The notes under the pieces are model-generated. The model was not told the origin of the DNA. It saw only the letters and a list, made by a program, of their open reading frames with translations, and made no database searches. From positions 1-40,374 of the forward strand of contig MNXM01000146.1 of NCBI GenBank assembly GCA_001872605.1: a stretch of DNA of 40,374 nucleotides, written 5' to 3'. Below, in pieces: positions 36,194 to 40,374 of this stretch; position 1 is the stretch's first letter, and each line of letters opens with the position of its first letter. Origin of the DNA: Armatimonadetes bacterium CG2_30_59_28. GTDB taxonomy: Bacteria > Armatimonadota > Abditibacteriia > CG2-30-59-28. Made by a program: the position numbers and the translations under genes.

Positions 36194-37702
36194 ATGTGCG
36201 GAGTCAATTCTCGGATTCGGAAACGCAGATACTCAATCGGAGGAGGCGCGGTCGCTCTGGCCGGGGTGCTCTGGATCGTTTCTCTCGCCGTCAGTCACAA
36301 ACGCGTTGTAGCGACAGACAGGGTCAGTGAGAATCCTGAAGTGCGCAACGCGGTCGCCCTTCAAGCGGCCTTTGTCGATGTCGCCAAACAGGCTGAGGAA
36401 TCCGTTGTGAACATTCAGGTGGAGTCAAAGTCCAAGCGAAGGAACAACGCCTCCCCCGGCTTCCCGTTCGGCAACTCCCCATTTGACGAGTTCTTCAGGC
36501 AATTTGAGACTCCTCAAAGGCAGCCCAACGCAGATGGAGGGCAAGGCTCCGGGTTTGTTATCTCAAAGGACGGTTACATCCTGACCAACTTCCACGTGGT
36601 GCAGGACGCGAAGAAAGTGAAGGTGGTGATGCTCGACAAGAAGAGCTTCGATGGTCAGGTAGTTGGGGCGGATCCCCGGTTGGACCTCGCAGTTGTCAAG
36701 ATCAAGACCGATGACCTCAGACCGGCTGAGCTTGGGAACTCCGACAGAATCAACGTCGGCGAGTGGGCCATCGCCGTTGGCAATCCGTTTGGGCTTGACC
36801 ATACGCTGACCGTGGGCGTTATCAGCGCCAAGGGTCGCGACCTCGATTCCATCAGTGGGCGGACCACCGCCCAGGATTTCATCCAGACCGACGCGGCGAT
36901 TAACCCGGGTAACAGCGGGGGGCCGCTGCTCAATATCTATGGTGAAGTCGTCGGGATTAACAACGCCATCTTCTCCACCTCCGGCGGGAACAACGGCATC
37001 GGATTCGCCATTCCAATCAACAATGCCAAGGCGGTGCTGAAGCAACTGATCGAAGACGGCAAAGTGGTGCGCGGCTGGTTGGGCATCTCCATTCAGGAGT
37101 TGACTCCCGAAATGGCCAATACTTTTGGGATTCCACTGAATACCAAGGGCGTCCTCGTCGGGGAGGTATTGGATGAGGGGCCAGCCGCAACAGCCGGTAT
37201 TGAGGCGGGCGACGTCATCCTTCGCTATGGTGACAACAAGACTCAGACCCCTCGAGAACTGCAGAAGATTGTCGCTGCTACCTCGGTAGGGAACACTGTA
37301 GTCGTGACCATCCTTCGAGGCGGCAAGGAGAGGAAACTGGATGTCAATATCGGCGAGATGCCTACCCAGACCGGGGAAGATGGACCTGAGTCGGGGCAGC
37401 CCTCTACGCAGACATGGCGCGGGCTTTCCGTAAGACCGCTGGACAATGAGATCGCTGAGCAACTGGGGCAGAAGGACACCCGGGGAGCGCTGGTCATCGG
37501 CGTGGAACCGGGTTCTCCTGCGGATGATGCTGGTATCAGCCGCGGCGATGTTGTTCGGAAAGTTGGCAACGTCGAAGTTGAAAACGTTCGCCAGTTTCTC
37601 TCGCTGGTCGGAAAGGCAAAGGACACCGACCCCGTCCGGCTGTGGGTATCCCGGCAGGGAAGGAACCAGTTCGTTGTGGTTGGACCCGCAAAAAAAGGTT
37701 AA
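36194..37702 (+). CDS. HtrA/DegP-type periplasmic serine protease (MucD-like)
   Basis: A 502-residue protease and chaperone. One N-terminal hydrophobic segment (about 13-34) serves as signal or anchor. The trypsin-like domain (about 60-290) has the catalytic triad His134 (TNFHVV), Asp164 (DLAVV) and Ser241 (NPGNSGGP), and the Q-linker segment QRQPNADGGQGSGFVIS. Two PDZ domains follow (about 295-390, GWLGISIQELTPEMANTFG; about 405-500, VEPGSPADDAGISRGD). The start is ATG 36194, eight bases after AAAGGAG; an earlier ATG at 36092 is unsupported. It follows the RseB-like gene by 179 bp. This order resembles algU-mucA-mucB-mucD. It ends before an intrinsic terminator. Confidence 0.93.
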   Translation: MCGVNSRIRKRRYSIGGGAVALAGVLWIVSLAVSHKRVVATDRVSENPEVRNAVALQAAFVDVAKQAEESVVNIQVESKSKRRNNASPGFPFGNSPFDEFFRQFETPQRQPNADGGQGSGFVISKDGYILTNFHVVQDAKKVKVVMLDKKSFDGQVVGADPRLDLAVVKIKTDDLRPAELGNSDRINVGEWAIAVGNPFGLDHTLTVGVISAKGRDLDSISGRTTAQDFIQTDAAINPGNSGGPLLNIYGEVVGINNAIFSTSGGNNGIGFAIPINNAKAVLKQLIEDGKVVRGWLGISIQELTPEMANTFGIPLNTKGVLVGEVLDEGPAATAGIEAGDVILRYGDNKTQTPRELQKIVAATSVGNTVVVTILRGGKERKLDVNIGEMPTQTGEDGPESGQPSTQTWRGLSVRPLDNEIAEQLGQKDTRGALVIGVEPGSPADDAGISRGDVVRKVGNVEVENVRQFLSLVGKAKDTDPVRLWVSRQGRNQFVVVGPAKKG

Positions 37703-37760
37703 TCTCACGGCACGCCGGTGACGACGGGGAGTGTGGTCTTTCTCCGTCAATGCCTCCGTT

Positions 37761-37817
37761 GGGCTTCGGTTGGAAGGTTTGACGTCCCCTCACGTTCGAC
37801 CGAAGCCCTTTCTTTTC
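37761..37817 (+). terminator. Intrinsic terminator after htrA
   Basis: GGGCTTCGGT (37761-37770) and ACCGAAGCCC (37799-37808) form a perfect 10-bp stem, followed by TTTCTTTTC (37809-37817). The loop is long at 28 bases. The T tract is on the plus-strand side only. Confidence 0.75.
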
Positions 37818-37845
37818 GGCTGTGACATGGTTGATGCACGTGTAG

Positions 37846-40083
37846 CTACTTCAACGCGCCGAGAGGCATCGATTCCGCCGCGTGCAGTAGTGAATGCAGC
37901 CGTGTGGGGCTGCAGGTGAAGCCATCGGCAAGGAGGTCCTCCGCACTGATGAGGGAGGCTACCGCCGCTCCCGTTTCAGGAAGGAGCGCCAGCACCAGAA
38001 AATCTCCCTGTACGCCGCCGATTCCACGAATGAACTCCCGCATATCCAGAATGGCGCCTGATCTCACAAGAATGGTTCCACTGGTCATACGGTCACTGGC
38101 AATGAGATGGTAACGTCCACGGAACCGTTTCCTGATCGCACAATGGCAAGTTGCTGAATTGCCGTACGCCATCCCTGCGGAAACACGAAACAGGAACCAG
38201 GCGTAGTTGTTTGAGGTCTGATCGCAGTCGAGCAGAACGGAGCGCGCACGAATTAATGAAGGGTGCAACCGCGATCTTGAGGGACCGCTCCCCGCCAGAC
38301 AGTACAGTGTTGGCGCCACCTTGGTGATGAACGGAAGAGTAGTCAATAAGAGACGCACAGTACCGGTATTGAGTCCCCGCTCTCCGCCCTCTCGCAGGAT
38401 CGTGTCTGTAAAGAGAAGCGGTCCCCGATCGCTGAAGACCGACACCAAGGCTCTTTCCCTCGGCGACAACACGGTATTCCAGTCGAGAAGGGGATCGGGC
38501 GTGATGCGCGTTCCCTCGACGCGATACTCAGGAGCCTGTGCGCACAGCGCGACAATCGTCCGCATGGTGGGGACTGGCCCACGCTTGGGCCATGCCCGAA
38601 GCAGGCAGACACGCAAGTCTTCCACGTCCATCTCACCTGCCACCGAGAGAATTTTCTTGATTTTCCGCAGCCACCGGCGTTTGAACCCTTGAGCTGCCAG
38701 GCTCAACTGCCCCTCCGGTTCGTCCAGCCAATCGAAGTTCCCGAACTGCTTGAGCATGGTTACCAGTTGCGGTGTGCTCAGAGAGTCTCTCCAACGTTTC
38801 GGCAGCTTGCGCCGTATACTGGAAACCTGGACCAACTCACGTTGACTGGCCATGCCGTACACTGTCCGGAGGGCCGCAGATACTGGATCGGGTACTCCTC
38901 TCTGTGCGAGGTATCGTCGCCGCGTTCCTCGGATATCGAAGGTTAAATTCCGCCCCAGGATATCGGCGGCCCGCACCAGCCCTCGGGGGTGGAAAGGCTC
39001 CTTGGCGAAACCCTCCTCGGCAAGCCTTCGGGCCACCGCCTCCAGAGGGAGCGCCTGTTGCTCGGCAAGGAACGAGAGCGCCCGGTCGAGAGTGGGAGCG
39101 AATATTTGCCTACCCTCCAACTTATTGACCGCACGGCGCAAGATCTGCCGGGCTCGCTCGCGCGTGATACCTTCGGTGTCACCGACCTGCTGGAGTGTGG
39201 ACCCACCGTGCCCGTCCCACCCGAGAAGTTGCACCATGAGACGGTGGTTGCGCTCCGTCAACGCCGAGCCTCCCAGATGTGCGCATCGCAACAGGTCGCT
39301 CAGCTCTTCCTCCAGGGACATCCCGAGGCAATGTTGTATCCGTCGAGCCGCCTCTGCTAACTGTGCGTCCACCCACTCGGCGCTCCAAGCAATGGGGCCT
39401 TTTGCCGATTGGAGGCGCATTGCCACCTGATACAGGCACGGCTCCTCCGGAAATACGCCCTGCAAGAGATCCCCCAGACGGGGATCGTCACGACTCACCT
39501 GTCGTGATTCGGGAAGATCCAGAATCGCTTTGGCGCTTGTCCCCAGTCGTAAGGTAGCTTCCCCCGATCCCATAGATGGAGGCGGCGGCGGAAGAGAGGA
39601 CTCAAGAGAAATTAACAAATCTATGAGACAGGCGCCACCAAAACCCCGAAGGGAAAGGACGTCTCCCATCGTTAGCGTACCCGACAGGATCTCTGACGTC
39701 AGCTTCCCCTTGCACAGGCAATTCCAGGTGCGCAATGAGAGATTCAGACCCCAAAGCTCAACATCGCGTGGGGGACGCGGGAGGGGACGACTGCAAAGGG
39801 TTTTCACGATGCCGCTGGTTCCCAAGGCGCGCTGCACACCGACGACTATCACCTTCGCCAGAGACGCGCATACTTCATCTGAAAAGTAGCTCCATGCTGA
39901 CGCGCCAAGGTCGCACAAACGGAGACCGGCCGCCTCCCCCGGTAATATTCCCGAAGGCACCGGTTGGTCCAGCACGTCCCGCAAAGCAAGAGGGGCGAGA
40001 CGGTGGCCGCGTCGCGGGTAATTGCTGATACGCGGGCTCTTTATCACTGTACCCAGCATCCTTTCTGTCCAACTATTGCCCAT
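37846..40083 (-). CDS. Large DNA-binding regulator with alpha-CTD-like and sigma region-4-like segments
   Basis: A 745-residue protein with no membrane helices. Residues about 107-160 resemble the C-terminal domain of the RNA polymerase alpha subunit: VELWGLNLSLRTWNCLCKGK, then MGDVLSLRGFGGACLIDLL. A proline run follows. Residues about 275-323 resemble sigma region 4: LTERNHRLMVQLLGWDG, then TLQQVGDTEGITRERARQIL. The rest (about 330-745) is mostly helical with later strand-rich parts and no family I can name. It is likely a transcription-related or DNA-binding protein. The start ATG 40083 has little Shine-Dalgarno sequence, and the promoter at 40102-40129 leaves only about 12 nt of leader. 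ATG 40059 is an alternative. It is convergent with htrA. Confidence 0.6.
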   Translation of the reverse strand: MGNSWTERMLGTVIKSPRISNYPRRGHRLAPLALRDVLDQPVPSGILPGEAAGLRLCDLGASAWSYFSDEVCASLAKVIVVGVQRALGTSGIVKTLCSRPLPRPPRDVELWGLNLSLRTWNCLCKGKLTSEILSGTLTMGDVLSLRGFGGACLIDLLISLESSLPPPPPSMGSGEATLRLGTSAKAILDLPESRQVSRDDPRLGDLLQGVFPEEPCLYQVAMRLQSAKGPIAWSAEWVDAQLAEAARRIQHCLGMSLEEELSDLLRCAHLGGSALTERNHRLMVQLLGWDGHGGSTLQQVGDTEGITRERARQILRRAVNKLEGRQIFAPTLDRALSFLAEQQALPLEAVARRLAEEGFAKEPFHPRGLVRAADILGRNLTFDIRGTRRRYLAQRGVPDPVSAALRTVYGMASQRELVQVSSIRRKLPKRWRDSLSTPQLVTMLKQFGNFDWLDEPEGQLSLAAQGFKRRWLRKIKKILSVAGEMDVEDLRVCLLRAWPKRGPVPTMRTIVALCAQAPEYRVEGTRITPDPLLDWNTVLSPRERALVSVFSDRGPLLFTDTILREGGERGLNTGTVRLLLTTLPFITKVAPTLYCLAGSGPSRSRLHPSLIRARSVLLDCDQTSNNYAWFLFRVSAGMAYGNSATCHCAIRKRFRGRYHLIASDRMTSGTILVRSGAILDMREFIRGIGGVQGDFLVLALLPETGAAVASLISAEDLLADGFTCSPTRLHSLLHAAESMPLGALK

Positions 40084-40101
40084 CCATCAATCGGGGAGGC
40101 A

Positions 40102-40129
40102 ATTATACTACACGCATAGATTAACTCAA
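40102..40129 (-). promoter_or_regulatory. Sigma-70 promoter of the alpha-CTD/sigma-4 regulator gene
   Basis: On the minus strand TTGAGT (40129-40124), a 16-base spacer and a consensus TATAAT (40107-40102). The transcript would begin near 40095, a very short leader before ATG 40083. Confidence 0.65.
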
Positions 40130-40186
40130 AACGCTACATCGTGGAAGAGGTGGGGTGTAAGTAAGATTTGTGAGAATCCACCCCAG

Positions 40187-40213
40187 CCGGAACCATAGGC
40201 GCCTATAATCCGG
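40187..40213. repeat. Nested palindrome in the terminal intergenic region
   Basis: A perfect 12-bp palindrome ATAGGCGCCTAT (40195-40206) is enclosed by CCGGA (40187-40191) and TCCGG (40209-40213). It contains a TATAAT at 40204-40209 on the plus strand with no good -35. Apart from this and the next element, I see nothing in 40130-40275. Confidence 0.55.
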
Positions 40214-40275
40214 CAACCGACAGTGATTGTGTAACGCAGTTCGCGGTTTGTCGGTCCTGAGTGAGTTCATGCAAC

Positions 40276-40374
40276 AACCCCCATCCTCGAACCCAAAGGG
40301 TTCGCACCTTCCCCCGTTATCGAACCGAAACGGTTCGATACCGGGGGAAGGTGGTCGAAGACCGAATGGGGGTT
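40276..40374. repeat. Multi-stem palindromic element at the window end
   Basis: The outer arms AACCCCCAT (40276-40284) and ATGGGGGTT (40366-40374) enclose three stems. Stem 1 is CGAACCC (40288-40294) with GGGTTCG (40298-40304), loop AAA. Stem 2 has 23-base arms at 40305-40327 and 40331-40353, with one mismatch and an AAA loop. Stem 3 is GGTC and GACC around 40353-40363. The outer arm ends exactly at the window edge, so the element may continue. Confidence 0.75.

Noticed and set aside
36563-37750. 395-codon minus-strand open frame over htrA
   Set aside because: It is antisense to the HtrA catalytic and PDZ domains, with no ribosome site or recognisable content.
37761-37817. Bidirectional terminator also serving the minus-strand regulator gene
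   Set aside because: The minus-strand side lacks a T tract, so only plus-strand termination is supported.
40204-40209. Plus-strand TATAAT as a promoter toward the window end
   Set aside because: No -35-like hexamer is at 15-19 bases, and it lies within a palindrome that explains it equally well.

Overview
The window comes from a bacterium with fairly high G+C, probably an uncultivated lineage. It carries several degenerate short tandem-repeat arrays and many palindromic elements between genes. It also has SLH-domain and prepilin-like proteins, a diheme-type cytochrome b succinate dehydrogenase, and a MucABD/RseAB-like envelope-stress cluster. Frequent TTG starts with good Shine-Dalgarno sequences are seen for central metabolic genes. 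There is no 16S gene or other marker here, so I do not assign a phylum. The envelope genes suggest a didermic or S-layered cell.

Layout. Bases 1-2960 hold an 8-bp tandem-repeat array, a UroD-family methyltransferase-like gene, a spore-photoproduct-lyase-like radical SAM gene and two more small repeat arrays. Bases 2970-7002 (minus) hold two secreted proteins, a TIM-barrel/glycosidase-like protein and a PQQ-type beta-propeller with a carbohydrate-binding-like tail. Bases 7099-10002 (plus) form an operon accB / prepilin-like gene / accC / nusB behind a good sigma-70 promoter. Bases 10179-13686 (minus) are sdhC-sdhA-sdhB, followed upstream by acs (13934-16045).

Bases 16304-23317 (minus) are a compact tricarboxylic-acid operon, aspC-icd-sucC-sucD-mdh, behind a strong promoter at 23483-23511. 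Two toxin-antitoxin-like gene pairs sit inside it: a DUF4258/DUF2283 pair between sucC and sucD, and an MntA/HepT (type VII) pair between sucD and mdh. They are knitted in by stop/start overlaps and by ribosome-binding sites lying inside the neighbouring coding sequence. This is the most unusual arrangement in the window.

Bases 23634-27018 (plus) hold a chimeric pilus-N/DUF11/SLH/FlgD-Ig surface protein and a primary-type sigma factor with a long structured leader. Bases 27258-33353 (minus) hold a DUF302 gene, a MITE-like nested palindrome, and an envelope operon. That operon comprises a polysaccharide deacetylase, a split MprF (flippase and synthase as separate overlapping genes), a DUF1003 membrane protein and a histidine kinase. 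Bases 33664-37817 (plus) hold ECF sigma / zinc anti-sigma / RseB-like / HtrA, an envelope-stress cluster with GGAACT-type promoter motifs, ended by an intrinsic terminator. Bases 37846-40083 (minus) encode a large regulator that joins an RNA-polymerase alpha-CTD-like segment to a sigma region-4-like helix-turn-helix. The window ends in an elaborate multi-stem palindrome.

No tRNA, rRNA, CRISPR array, transposase or prophage gene was seen. Functional names rest on reading motifs by eye; no database search was run.
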